From Gordonia zhenghanii (GTDB lineage: Bacteria; Actinomycetota; Actinomycetes; Mycobacteriales; Mycobacteriaceae): 64,000 bases of DNA. The notes under the pieces were generated by a model. The model had not been told where the DNA came from, searched no databases, and worked only from the letters and a program-made list of their open reading frames with translations. Of this stretch, positions 43,643 to 51,975 are shown one piece after another. The stretch covers positions 712,772 to 776,771 of the forward strand of contig NZ_JAKKOQ010000001.1 in the NCBI RefSeq assembly GCF_021738965.1, read 5' to 3'. The position numbers were made by a program, and so were the translations under genes. Positions within the stretch are counted from its first letter, which is position 1. Each line of letters starts with the position of its first letter.

Positions 43643-43737
43643 GGTCTCGACTCCGCTCGACCACGTGAATCCACCCCAGCGGAACGGGGTCTCGACTGCG
43701 CTCGACCAGCGGGATGGGGTCTCGACTCCGCTCGACC
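43643..43737. repeat. Three tandem copies of the dispersed 20-mer
   Basis: GGTCTCGACTCCGCTCGACC at 43643-43662 and 43718-43737, plus a one-mismatch copy at 43688-43707, all in the same orientation. They lie between convergent quinone reductase and marR genes. Confidence 0.85.
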
Positions 43738-43769
43738 AGCGGGGGAGCTCGACCGGCAGAAGATGAGGC

Positions 43770-44255
43770 CTAGAGACCTTCGCGGGCGATTCGCTCGCCG
43801 ATCTTGCCGAAGGTGCGGCACAGGGTGTCGAACTCGTCGGGAGACAGGGAGTCGATCACGAGGCGGCGGACGGCGCGGTCGCGTTCGTCGAGGATCGGCT
43901 GCACCATCTCGCGCCCTGCGTCGGTGATGGTCACCCATTTCTGGCGAGCGTCGTAGTCTACGTTCTCCAACCGGGCCATGTATCCCTTCTCAATGAAACG
44001 GACCACCTGCCGCGACACCGTGCTCACCGGGATCTGCGTCGCCTCTGCGAGATCGCTGATCCGCAGGCCCTCCGCGGCCGCAAGCACCTCGAGCACTCGC
44101 CAGTCGGCACTGCTCAACGCTGCGGACGAATCGATCTGGTTGAACAGCGCCCGATACAGGACCCACCCGCCGGTGACGAACTGCTGCCACAAATCACGCT
44201 CTGCGCCGTCGAGAACCGGCGCGAGCCCCCCATCGGCTTCATTCTGTTGCAACAC
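43770..44255 (-). CDS. MarR family transcriptional regulator
   Basis: A 161-residue MarR protein. The winged helix lies at about residues 55-115 (LRISDLAEATQIPVSTVSRQ, then VVRFIEKGYMARLENVDYD) and the dimerisation helices flank it. The GTG at 44255 has GGAGGGG eight bases upstream; a TTG ten codons earlier has no ribosome site. A TGTTGCAACA palindrome covers the start codon and a second TGCAACA lies at 44297-44303, possible autoregulatory sites. The regulated genes are unknown; the nearby quinone reductase is one candidate. Confidence 0.85.
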   Translation of the reverse strand: MLQQNEADGGLAPVLDGAERDLWQQFVTGGWVLYRALFNQIDSSAALSSADWRVLEVLAAAEGLRISDLAEATQIPVSTVSRQVVRFIEKGYMARLENVDYDARQKWVTITDAGREMVQPILDERDRAVRRLVIDSLSPDEFDTLCRTFGKIGERIAREGL

Positions 44256-44354
44256 CTGCAGTCCCCTCCGCCCCTGACACTCCAAACTTTCAGATGCAAC
44301 AATACGGTCGAGTTGTCAATCCGACCCAATCGAAGTGGCCGCCGACACTCGCGG

Positions 44355-45551
44355 TCAGCCGAACGAACCGAGCACCCTCGCCACCTGGTCCATCTCGTAT
44401 GGAGTGGAATAGACGCCCAACCCGACAGTGACTGCTCCGCCGGCGTCGGCCACGCCGATCGCCTCCAGGGCGCGACTGGGAACATCGTGCAGAGCACTGA
44501 TTCCGTTGTCGTTCAGGCGACTTACGACTTTCTCGGCACTGACGCCGTCCACCAGGAAACTGACCAGCGGAACCCGGTGCGTGTCCGTGCCGATCACGTG
44601 GACGTGCCCCAGACTGTCCAACGCGTTCACCAGATAGAAGGTGAGACGCTGCAGATACTCGTAGGCGCCGTCCATCGACGTCATCAGTCGGCGGCGACGG
44701 TCACCGGCCGCCGCGGAGTCCAGACCGGCGAGCACCTCCACCGACGCGACCAGGCCGGCGAGCCACGCGGTCGGTGTCGGCGACGGCTCGAGTCGCGCGG
44801 GACCGATCGCATGCGGATCCATCGACACGTTGGTCAACGACTCCATCCGAGCGCGGTCGGCGAAGACCATCGCGGACATCCGAGGTCCACCCCACCGTTC
44901 GGCGCTAACCAGCGTCACGTCCGCGCCCATCTCACTCATCGACAACGGGACGAACGGCGCCGCACTCGTCGCGTCCACCACCATCAGAGCTCCCGCGGCG
45001 CGCGCGTGCCCGGCGATCTGTCCGATGTCGGTGATCGCACCCGTCGTCGACGAAGCCAACGCCACTGACACGACACTCGTGCGGTCGGAGATCAACTCGG
45101 CGAACTGCCACGGCGGAAGCGAACCGTCCTCGATGTCGACTTGCGCCCACCGGACGGGCGAGCCGTGCCGGGCCGCACCGCGCAGCCACGGGACGATGTT
45201 CTCCTCGTCGTCGAGAATCGACAGGACGACGCCGTCGCCGATCCACGACGTCACCGACAGCGATTCGACCAGCGCCGAGACCAGTGCACCGCGCGACGGG
45301 CCGAACACGACGCACGACGGATCGGCGTCGAGTAGGTCGGCGATCGCCTGACGCGCGCGCGCCGTCGTCGCGGCAGCCTCCTGGGACTGCTTGGACAGGC
45401 TGCCGCCGAGGACCGGATACGACCGCACGCCGCGGGAGATGGCCGACGCGACAGCGTCCGGTATCTGCATTCCGCGCTGCGAATCGAGGTGAATCCAGCC
45501 GTCGCCCAAGGCGGGGAACAGGCCTCTCACGGAGGCGATGTCGAACGGCAT
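44355..45551 (-). CDS. Aminotransferase class V-like protein without a PLP lysine
   Basis: A 398-residue protein with the class V/cysteine-desulfurase fold, matching Rv3778c in context and length. The PLP Asp is present (MVVDATSAAP), but where the Schiff-base Lys should follow the sequence is VSAERWGGPRM, with Arg219 at or near that place. Only two lysines occur in the whole protein, at about residues 54 and 341, neither correctly placed. It may be a non-catalytic relative or use PLP unusually. It is divergent from bpa with a leaderless start. Confidence 0.8.
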   Translation of the reverse strand: MPFDIASVRGLFPALGDGWIHLDSQRGMQIPDAVASAISRGVRSYPVLGGSLSKQSQEAAATTARARQAIADLLDADPSCVVFGPSRGALVSALVESLSVTSWIGDGVVLSILDDEENIVPWLRGAARHGSPVRWAQVDIEDGSLPPWQFAELISDRTSVVSVALASSTTGAITDIGQIAGHARAAGALMVVDATSAAPFVPLSMSEMGADVTLVSAERWGGPRMSAMVFADRARMESLTNVSMDPHAIGPARLEPSPTPTAWLAGLVASVEVLAGLDSAAAGDRRRRLMTSMDGAYEYLQRLTFYLVNALDSLGHVHVIGTDTHRVPLVSFLVDGVSAEKVVSRLNDNGISALHDVPSRALEAIGVADAGGAVTVGLGVYSTPYEMDQVARVLGSFG

Positions 45552-45558
45552 GGCCCCA

Positions 45559-45564
45559 ACGATA
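45559..45564 (-). promoter_or_regulatory. -10 hexamer, leaderless start
   Basis: TATCGT, 7 bases before the ATG at 45551. Confidence 0.5.
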
Positions 45565-45613
45565 GACACCCGTCTCTCACCGATCACGTCAGGACGACGA
45601 CGCACGCGGCACA

Positions 45614-46168
45614 ATGGGGACCATGCTTCCCGAGATGTTCGGCACAACAGGCCCCGGCAACCCACTGTCGTCCGACCCGTCGGCGACACCAGACGAACCG
45701 GTCATCGAGTTCTCGGCCACCGGCGGCGAGCACGGTGACGCACCGTCGAATCCGGTGGCGGGCATGGTGGAGCAGCCAGCCAAGGTGATGCGTATCGGAA
45801 CCATGATCAAGCAACTCTTGGAAGAGGTGCGGGCGGCTCCCCTCGACGACGCGAGCCGCACCCGGCTCGCCGACATCCACCGCACGTCGATCGCCGAACT
45901 GCAGGACGGGCTCGCCCCCGAACTTCGTGAGGAACTCGACCGACTGGCGCTGCCGTTCTCCGACGAGCAAGCCCCGTCCGACGCCGAGCTGCGTATCGCG
46001 CAGGCCCAGCTCGTCGGATGGCTCGAAGGCGTCTTCCACGGCATTCAGACGGCGCTGTTCGCCCAGCAGATGGCTGCACGCGGGCAACTCGAGCAGATGC
46101 GACAGGGCGTACTCCCGCCCGGAGCCGGTGACATGTCCGACAACCACAGCACCGGTCAATATCTGTGA
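45614..46168 (+). CDS. bpa: Bacterial proteasome activator Bpa (DUF2587)
   Basis: A 184-residue protein orthologous to mycobacterial Bpa/PafE (Rv3780). It forms a dodecameric ring that docks on the 20S core and feeds unfolded proteins such as HspR into it without ATP. The helical core runs from about residue 50 to 165 (QPAKVMRIGTMIKQLLEEVR onward). The C-terminus is exactly GQYL, the motif that opens the proteasome gate. The N-terminal 45 residues are low complexity. Another ATG lies three codons in. It is 22 bases upstream of wzm. Confidence 0.93.
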   Translation: MGTMLPEMFGTTGPGNPLSSDPSATPDEPVIEFSATGGEHGDAPSNPVAGMVEQPAKVMRIGTMIKQLLEEVRAAPLDDASRTRLADIHRTSIAELQDGLAPELREELDRLALPFSDEQAPSDAELRIAQAQLVGWLEGVFHGIQTALFAQQMAARGQLEQMRQGVLPPGAGDMSDNHSTGQYL

Positions 46169-46176
46169 CCCGCCGG

Positions 46177-46182
46177 TATGCT
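46177..46182 (+). promoter_or_regulatory. -10 hexamer, leaderless start
   Basis: TATGCT, 8 bases before the GTG of wzm. It gives the export operon a promoter separate from bpa. Confidence 0.45.
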
Positions 46183-46190
46183 GTTGCGTT

Positions 46191-47069
46191 GTGTCAGCCG
46201 TAGCCAATGACGGCGGAGTAGCCGGTCGGAGCATTCCGCCGCCCCCGCCCACCTCGGATTCGCGAACGTTCGCACGGGGCATCCAGGATCTCGTCGAAGG
46301 TTTCCGAACCTCAGAACTCTGGCTGCACCTGGGCTGGACGGATATCAAGCAGCGCTACAAGCGTTCGGTCCTTGGACCGTTGTGGATCACCATCGCTACC
46401 GGCGTCACCGCCGTCGCGATGGGCATTCTCTACGGCGAGCTGTTCAACCAGGACATCGAGACGTTCCTGCCGTACGTGCTTCTCGGATTCATCTTCTGGA
46501 ACTTCATCGAGACGTCGATCCTCGACGGATCGGTCGTCTTCTCCACCAACGAAGGCCTGATCAAACAGATCCCTGCGCCGATCAGCGTGCACGTGTACCG
46601 CGTCGTCTGGCGCAGCATCATCATCTTCGCGCACAACATCGTGATCTACGCGATCGTGTTCGCGGTGTTCCCGCAGGACATCGACTGGTCTGCTCTGCTC
46701 GTCATCCCCGCGATCGCGCTCTTCGCATTGAACGCGACCTGGGCGACGATCGTCTTCGGGATCCTGTCGACCCGCTTCCGCGACATCGGCCAGCTTCTGA
46801 CCACCGCGGTGCGGCTGGTCTTCTTCATGACGCCGATCATCTGGTCGGCGGACACTCTCGACGCCGTCGGAAGCGAAGGGTCGAGCCGGATGAAGCTCGT
46901 CGAACTCAACCCGATGTTCCACTACTTGGAGATCGCTCGCGGACCACTACTCGGCAAGCACGTCGAGTTCTACCACTGGGGCATCGTGCTCGGTTGCACC
47001 GCGCTCGGGTGCGCCGCCGCGCTCATGGTGATGCGCAACTACCGCGCCCGCGTGGCGTACTGGGTTTAG
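46191..47069 (+). CDS. wzm: Galactan exporter permease Wzm (ABC-2)
   Basis: A 292-residue ABC-2 permease, counterpart of Rv3783. It has six helices preceded by the conserved amphipathic stretch LWLHLGWTDIKQRYKRSVLG (about residues 42-61) of O-antigen and teichoic-acid exporters. With Wzt it is thought to flip lipid-linked galactan across the membrane for arabinogalactan assembly. The GTG at 46191 is chosen from the TANNNT box and a sensible N-terminus; no other start fits. It lies 9 bases upstream of wzt. Confidence 0.88.
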   Translation: MSAVANDGGVAGRSIPPPPPTSDSRTFARGIQDLVEGFRTSELWLHLGWTDIKQRYKRSVLGPLWITIATGVTAVAMGILYGELFNQDIETFLPYVLLGFIFWNFIETSILDGSVVFSTNEGLIKQIPAPISVHVYRVVWRSIIIFAHNIVIYAIVFAVFPQDIDWSALLVIPAIALFALNATWATIVFGILSTRFRDIGQLLTTAVRLVFFMTPIIWSADTLDAVGSEGSSRMKLVELNPMFHYLEIARGPLLGKHVEFYHWGIVLGCTALGCAAALMVMRNYRARVAYWV

Positions 47070-47078
47070 GAGACATCC

Positions 47079-47888
47079 GTGCCAGAGAACACCGACATCC
47101 GCGTCGACACCTGGGACGCGTGCGTCGACTTCCCGATCTTCGACGCCAAGACCCGCTCGCTGAAGAAGGCCGTCATCGGCGCCGCAGGCGGTGTCATCGG
47201 GTCCAACGGGTCCAAGACCGTCGTCGTCGAGGCGATTCGCGACATCAACCTGCATCTGGAGCACGGCGACCGCGTGGGTCTCGTCGGCCACAACGGTGCA
47301 GGCAAGTCGACGCTCCTGCGACTGTTGTCCGGGATCTACGAGCCGACTCGCGGCTCGTGCAAGGTCCGTGGCCGCGTCGCGCCCGTGTTCGACCTCGGCG
47401 TCGGCATGGACCCGGAGATCTCCGGGTACGAGAACATCCTGATCCGCGGCATGTTCCTCGGCATGAGCCGCAAGGAGATGCTCAAGAAGACCGATGAGAT
47501 CGCGGAGTTCTCCGAGCTCGGCGACTACCTGTCGATGCCGCTGCGCACCTACTCGAACGGCATGCGAGTGCGACTGGCGCTCGGCGTCGTCACCAGTATC
47601 GATCCCGAGATCCTCATCCTCGACGAGGGAATCGGCGCCGTCGACGCCGAGTTCATGAAGAAGGCTCGCGTCCGGTTGCAGGCGCTCGTCGAACGCTCCG
47701 GCATCCTCGTGTTCGCCAGCCACTCCAACGAGTTCCTCGCCCAACTGTGCGACCGCGCGCTGTGGATCGATCACGGCCAGATCCGGATGGACGGCGGCAT
47801 CGAGGAAGTCGTCCAGTCCTACCAGGGGCCCGACGCGGCAGCCCAGGTCCGCAAAGTCCTCGCCGAGAACGGCGGTGCCGCGAAGTGA
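47079..47888 (+). CDS. wzt: Galactan exporter ATPase Wzt
   Basis: A 269-residue ABC ATPase, counterpart of Rv3781. Walker A is GLVGHNGAGKST (about residue 67), the signature is YSNGMRVRLALG and Walker B is EILILDEGIGAVD. It has no C-terminal carbohydrate-binding domain, as expected for the mycobacterial protein. It powers Wzm. The GTG start is followed by a short N-terminal segment containing VDTWDACVDFPIFDAKTRSL, typical of this subfamily. The stop overlaps glfT1 by GTGA. Confidence 0.9.
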   Translation: MPENTDIRVDTWDACVDFPIFDAKTRSLKKAVIGAAGGVIGSNGSKTVVVEAIRDINLHLEHGDRVGLVGHNGAGKSTLLRLLSGIYEPTRGSCKVRGRVAPVFDLGVGMDPEISGYENILIRGMFLGMSRKEMLKKTDEIAEFSELGDYLSMPLRTYSNGMRVRLALGVVTSIDPEILILDEGIGAVDAEFMKKARVRLQALVERSGILVFASHSNEFLAQLCDRALWIDHGQIRMDGGIEEVVQSYQGPDAAAQVRKVLAENGGAAK

Positions 47889-48787
47889 GCAGTGTCGTAG
47901 CCGTCGTCGTCACGCATCGCCGGCCCGAACTCCTCGCCGAATCGTTGAGAGTCGTCGCGAACCAGGACCGGCCCGTCGACCACCTGATCGTCGTCGACAA
48001 CGACGACGATCCGGCCGTGGGCGCGCTCGTCGATTCCCAACCGGTCCCGACCACGTATCTGCCGTCCAAGCACAACCTCGGCGGCGCAGGCGGATTCGCG
48101 CTCGGCATGCTGCACGCGCTCGCACTCGGCGCCGACTGGGTGTGGTGCGCCGACGACGACGGCCGGCCCGAAGGCCCCGCGGTCCTATCGACCCTGCTCG
48201 ACTGCGCCGACCGCCGTGAACTCGGCCAGGTGTCGCCGGTCGTCGTGAACATCGAAGACCCCGACGCCCTCGCCTTCCCGCTCCGCCGCGGACTCGTCTG
48301 GCGACGTAAGCGGTCCGAACTGTTCGCCCCCGGCGAGTCGTCGTCCGACGACCTCCTGCCCGGCATCGCATCGCTGATGAACGGCGCCCTGTTCTCCGCG
48401 GACACGCTCGAGCGGATCGGCGTCCCCGACCTGCGGCTGTTCTTCCGCGGCGACGAAGTGGAGATGCACCGTCGCCTCGCACGCTCGGGCATCGCCTTCG
48501 GCACCTGCCTGAAGACGGCGTACCTACATCCGGACGGAAGCGACGAGTTCCGCCCGATCCTCGGCGGCCGTATGCACACCCAGTACCCGGACAACGAGGT
48601 GAAGCGCTACTTCACCTACCGCAACCGCGGCTATCTGATGAGCCAGCCAGGGATGCGCAAGCTCCTCCCCCAGGAGTACGCACGCTTCGCGTGGTTCTTC
48701 CTCGTCCAGCGCCGCGACGTCGCAGGCTTCCGCGAGTGGATGCACGTGCGCAAGCTGGGCCGAGAGGAACGGTTCACGCGACCGTAG
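47885..48787 (+). CDS. glfT1: Galactofuranosyltransferase GlfT1
   Basis: A 300-residue GT-A glycosyltransferase that adds the first galactofuranose residues to the decaprenyl-linked rhamnose-GlcNAc acceptor. The nucleotide-sugar fold begins VVAVVVTHRRPELL, the metal-binding acidic triplet is in CADDDGRP (about residues 84-91), and FFRGDEVEMHRRL (about residues 182-194) holds the catalytic acidic residues. In M. tuberculosis Rv3782 lies between wzt and wzm; here the order is wzm-wzt-glfT1, with a GTGA overlap. Confidence 0.9.
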   Translation: MSSVVAVVVTHRRPELLAESLRVVANQDRPVDHLIVVDNDDDPAVGALVDSQPVPTTYLPSKHNLGGAGGFALGMLHALALGADWVWCADDDGRPEGPAVLSTLLDCADRRELGQVSPVVVNIEDPDALAFPLRRGLVWRRKRSELFAPGESSSDDLLPGIASLMNGALFSADTLERIGVPDLRLFFRGDEVEMHRRLARSGIAFGTCLKTAYLHPDGSDEFRPILGGRMHTQYPDNEVKRYFTYRNRGYLMSQPGMRKLLPQEYARFAWFFLVQRRDVAGFREWMHVRKLGREERFTRP

Positions 48788-48808
48788 CGCCGACCCCTTC
48801 CACAGAAT

Positions 48809-48822
48809 TAGAACGTGTTCTA
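48809..48822. promoter_or_regulatory. KstR-type operator
   Basis: TAGAACGTGTTCTA is a perfect palindrome and fits the KstR consensus TnnAACnnGTTnnA exactly. It lies 11 bases upstream of the LLM oxidoreductase ATG, with a GAGG ribosome site between. Confidence 0.75.
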
Positions 48823-48833
48823 CCCTGAGGGGC

Positions 48834-49718
48834 ATGCGATTCACCTTTGCTGAAGCGATGACCGATGTCAGCTACTACGCGCCGCTCGCGCAGGCGGCCG
48901 AGAAAGCCGGCTTCGCAGGCATGACGATCCCCGACTCGATCGCATACCCCGAAGAGTCGGACTCCACCTACCCGTACACACCGGACGGCAAACGAGAGTT
49001 CTTGGAAGACAAGGACTTCATCGAGCCGTTCATTCATGCGGCCGCCCTCGGCGCGGTGACGTCGACCCTGCGCTTCCTGCCCTTCGTCCTCAAACTGCCG
49101 ATCCGCCCGCCGGCCCTGGTAGCCAAACAGGCGTCCTCGGTCGCTTGCCTGACGAACAACCGGCTCTCGCTTGGCGTCGGAACCAGTCCGTGGGCGGAGG
49201 ACTACGACATCCTGGGCGTCGACTTCAAACGCCGCGGCAAGCGGATGAACGAGTGCATGGACATCATCCGCGGTCTCACCTCCGGTGGATACTTCGAGTT
49301 CCACGGCGAGTTCTACGACATTCCGCGCATCAAAATGTCACCGACGCCGACTCAGCCGGTGCCTCTCCTCGTCGGCGGCCACGCCGATCCCGCACTGCGG
49401 CGCGCCGTGATCCGCGGCGACGGCTGGATGCACGGCGGCGGACCGGGCGAAGAGCTCGACGACCTGCTCGACAAGATCGCCGCGATCCGCAAGGCCGAGG
49501 GCAAAGAGAACGATCCCTTCGAGATCCACGTTATCTCGATGGACGCCTACACCGTCGACGGCTGCCGACGTCTCGAGGACAAGGGCATCACCGATGTGAT
49601 CGTCGGCTTCCGCCTCCCGTACATCCTCGGCGCCGACACCGAGCCGCTGGAGAAGAAGATCGAACATCTCGACTGGTACGGCGAGAACGTGATCGCAAAG
49701 GTCAATGACGGGCAATAA
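48834..49718 (+). CDS. LLM-class (probably F420-dependent) oxidoreductase
   Basis: A 294-residue luciferase-like TIM-barrel enzyme. The core shows the family segments RLSLGVGTSPWAEDYDILGV and RGKRMNECMDIIRGL, with PVPLLVGGHADPALRRA in the second half. Cofactor F420 is likely given the host group, but FMN cannot be excluded. The perfect KstR palindrome just upstream predicts control by the sterol/lipid regulator, so a role in steroid or fatty-acid catabolism is the working guess. Confidence 0.85.
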   Translation: MRFTFAEAMTDVSYYAPLAQAAEKAGFAGMTIPDSIAYPEESDSTYPYTPDGKREFLEDKDFIEPFIHAAALGAVTSTLRFLPFVLKLPIRPPALVAKQASSVACLTNNRLSLGVGTSPWAEDYDILGVDFKRRGKRMNECMDIIRGLTSGGYFEFHGEFYDIPRIKMSPTPTQPVPLLVGGHADPALRRAVIRGDGWMHGGGPGEELDDLLDKIAAIRKAEGKENDPFEIHVISMDAYTVDGCRRLEDKGITDVIVGFRLPYILGADTEPLEKKIEHLDWYGENVIAKVNDGQ

Positions 49719-49754
49719 CACAGACGCGCGGTGTCTGGATCTCGTACCGCTCGG

Positions 49755-49760
49755 TAGGAT
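49755..49760 (+). promoter_or_regulatory. -10 hexamer, leaderless start
   Basis: TAGGAT, 8 bases before the ATG of the hadAB fusion gene. Confidence 0.5.
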
Positions 49761-49768
49761 GACTTCCC

Positions 49769-50791
49769 ATGACGAGCAGTGGAACCGAACGCACCAGGGC
49801 CATCGAAGCAGAGATCGGCAAGGTGTTCACCACTCAGGACTATTACGAAGTCGGCCGCGAGAAGATCCGCGAGTTCGCCCGCGCACTGCACGACGACAAC
49901 CCAGTTCACTGGGACGACGCCAAATCGGCTGCGGCAGGTCATGATCGGCTCCTCGCCCCGTTGACGATCGTCGTCCTCGACGGCACCAAGGCGCAGGCCC
50001 AGCTGTTCGAGCAGAGCATCCCCGGCAACCCGTTGAAGTCGGGCGTCCTGCAGGTGGAGCAGCGTTTCGTGTTCCACAAGCCGATCACGGCTGGTGACCG
50101 ACTCAAGTCGGATGTGTCCCTGGACTCGTACAAGTCCGTCGCGGGCGCCGATCTGTTCACCGGGAAGACCGTGATCCGCGACCTCGACAAGGGCGTCATG
50201 CAGGAGTCGTGGACCACGCTCGCCGGCCCGGGCGAGACGGGCGACGGCCTGTCCCCCGAGTTCCAGAACCTCGTCGACAAGGTGATGTTCTCGCCGACCG
50301 CCTCGCACATCCTGCCGCTGGTGCCGACCGAGGCCGCCGAGATCCCCGAGGACGCTCCGCACTCGTTCGGCGCGATTCCGTTCGACTCGGTGACCGAGGG
50401 GCAGGAGATTCCGCCGCGCACCCAGCGGTTCACCCGTGGCGACCTCGTCAACTACGTCGGCGTGGCAGGCGACCCCAACCCGATCCACCACAGCGACGAG
50501 CTCGCGTCAGCGGCGAAGCTCGACACCTGTGTCGCCCAAGGCATGCTGACGCTCGGCACCGCCGCCGGCTACCTGACGTCGTTCGTCGGCGACCCGGCAG
50601 CCTTCCGCGAGCTCAGCGCCCGGTTCTCGAGCGCCGTCTACGTGCCGCCGACCGAGCCTGCCGTCGTGGAGTACACCGCGAAGATCAAGACGCTCTACCC
50701 GGAGACCAAACGCGGCCTGATCACGTTCGGCGCCACGGTGAACGGCAAGCGTGTGTTCGGCAAGTGCACCGCGCTCGTCCAGTTCTCCTGA
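49769..50791 (+). CDS. Fused (3R)-hydroxyacyl-ACP dehydratase HadA/HadB
   Basis: A 340-residue double-hotdog protein. The N-terminal half resembles HadA (REFARALHDDNPVHWDD at about residues 33-49, then AGHDRLLAPLTI). The C-terminal half resembles HadB, with the hydratase motif YVGVAGDPNPIHHSDELA (about residues 229-246) holding the catalytic Asp/His. In M. tuberculosis these are separate genes (hadA, hadB) acting in FAS-II mycolate elongation; fusion would fix their 1:1 ratio. It has its own leaderless promoter. Confidence 0.85.
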   Translation: MTSSGTERTRAIEAEIGKVFTTQDYYEVGREKIREFARALHDDNPVHWDDAKSAAAGHDRLLAPLTIVVLDGTKAQAQLFEQSIPGNPLKSGVLQVEQRFVFHKPITAGDRLKSDVSLDSYKSVAGADLFTGKTVIRDLDKGVMQESWTTLAGPGETGDGLSPEFQNLVDKVMFSPTASHILPLVPTEAAEIPEDAPHSFGAIPFDSVTEGQEIPPRTQRFTRGDLVNYVGVAGDPNPIHHSDELASAAKLDTCVAQGMLTLGTAAGYLTSFVGDPAAFRELSARFSSAVYVPPTEPAVVEYTAKIKTLYPETKRGLITFGATVNGKRVFGKCTALVQFS

Positions 50792-50847
50792 GCCGACACG
50801 CGTACGCCGCCTGAATGCGCGGTCCCGCACATCCGCCGACCACGCGC

Positions 50848-50853
50848 TAGTTT
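50848..50853 (+). promoter_or_regulatory. -10 hexamer, leaderless start
   Basis: TAGTTT, 6 bases before the ATG of the DUF5685 gene. Confidence 0.5.
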
Positions 50854-50859
50854 CAACCG

Positions 50860-51975
50860 ATGTTCGGGATACTCCAGCCCTGTCGGCATGTGCTCGACGA
50901 CGATCTGCGCGACGAGTGGCGCGCGCACATGTGCGGATTGTGCCTGTCGTTGCGTGACGGCCACGGGCAGACGGCTCGTCTCACGACGAACACCGACGCC
51001 GTCATGGTGTCGGTGTTGACCGCGGCCCAGCGTGCGCCGTCTGCCGTCACGCGGACCGCGGGTCCGTGCGCCTTCCGGAGCATGCGACGCGCCGACGTCG
51101 TGACGGCCACCGAGCCGGGGGTCCGCCTTGCCACGTCGGTGTCGCTCACCCTGGCCGCGGCCAAGTCCGACGACGTCGTAGCCGAACAGCGACTCGCCCT
51201 AGCGCCCGCCGCGCCCGCACGAGATCGCGCGGCTCGGGTCACCGGACGAGCACTGCACCGCAAGGCCGCTCGCACCGGGGACGTCCTCGATGTCCCGGCC
51301 GTGTTGACCGCGCTCGACCGACAAGCCGATCTCGAGTCGTCGTCGAACGACCTCGACGCCTTGACCGGGCCGACGGCCCACGCATGCGCGACGGTGTTCG
51401 CCGCGAGCGCCGACCTCGCGGATGTCCCCGACAATCGGCACGTGCTTGCCGACATCGGATCCGAGTACGGTCGCCTCGCGCACCTGCTCGACGCGATCGA
51501 CGACCGAACCGGCGACGACGCAGACGGGGCGTTCAACCCGCTGACAGCCACCGGCACGAGCGACGACGAGGCCCTCGACCGGGCACAACTGTCCGCTGAC
51601 CGGATCGCCGAGCGATACCGCGACCTCACGCTGCACGACGATCGTCTGTTGAAAGCGCTGCTCATCGACGGCGTAGCGCAGGCCGTACGACGACGCCGCC
51701 ACGCGGGCGAACGTCGGCAGATCGCGGCGATCGGCGCGGGCCTGCAGACCTGGCCGCCGCACCCGCCCGCCGACTGGCCCGCACACGCACCGTATCCACC
51801 GCCGTTCCCGCCGAACCGGTCCTGGTATCAACGCATTCTGCCGTTCACCGGCGTCACATTCTGCGGCCCCGCCCTGTGCACCGACCACTGGAATCATTGT
51901 TCGGACAAGTACAAGAAACCCCTCGCCGATTGTGAGGACTGCTGCGATTGCTGCGATTGTTGCGACTGCCCCTGA
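50860..51975 (+). CDS. DUF5685-like protein with Cys-rich C-terminal tail
   Basis: A 371-residue protein resembling the actinobacterial DUF5685 family, of unknown function. The N-terminus carries PCRH and MCGLCLSLRDGHGQ, giving a C-X18-C-X2-C pattern. The middle is helical. The end is remarkable: FCGPALC, HCSD, then a run of CCD units (DCEDCCDCCDCCDCP) with eight cysteines in the last 14 residues, encoded by a short near-tandem repeat. Metal binding is the obvious inference. Its stop abuts that of the reverse-strand ABC permease with no base between. Confidence 0.7.
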   Translation: MFGILQPCRHVLDDDLRDEWRAHMCGLCLSLRDGHGQTARLTTNTDAVMVSVLTAAQRAPSAVTRTAGPCAFRSMRRADVVTATEPGVRLATSVSLTLAAAKSDDVVAEQRLALAPAAPARDRAARVTGRALHRKAARTGDVLDVPAVLTALDRQADLESSSNDLDALTGPTAHACATVFAASADLADVPDNRHVLADIGSEYGRLAHLLDAIDDRTGDDADGAFNPLTATGTSDDEALDRAQLSADRIAERYRDLTLHDDRLLKALLIDGVAQAVRRRRHAGERRQIAAIGAGLQTWPPHPPADWPAHAPYPPPFPPNRSWYQRILPFTGVTFCGPALCTDHWNHCSDKYKKPLADCEDCCDCCDCCDCP

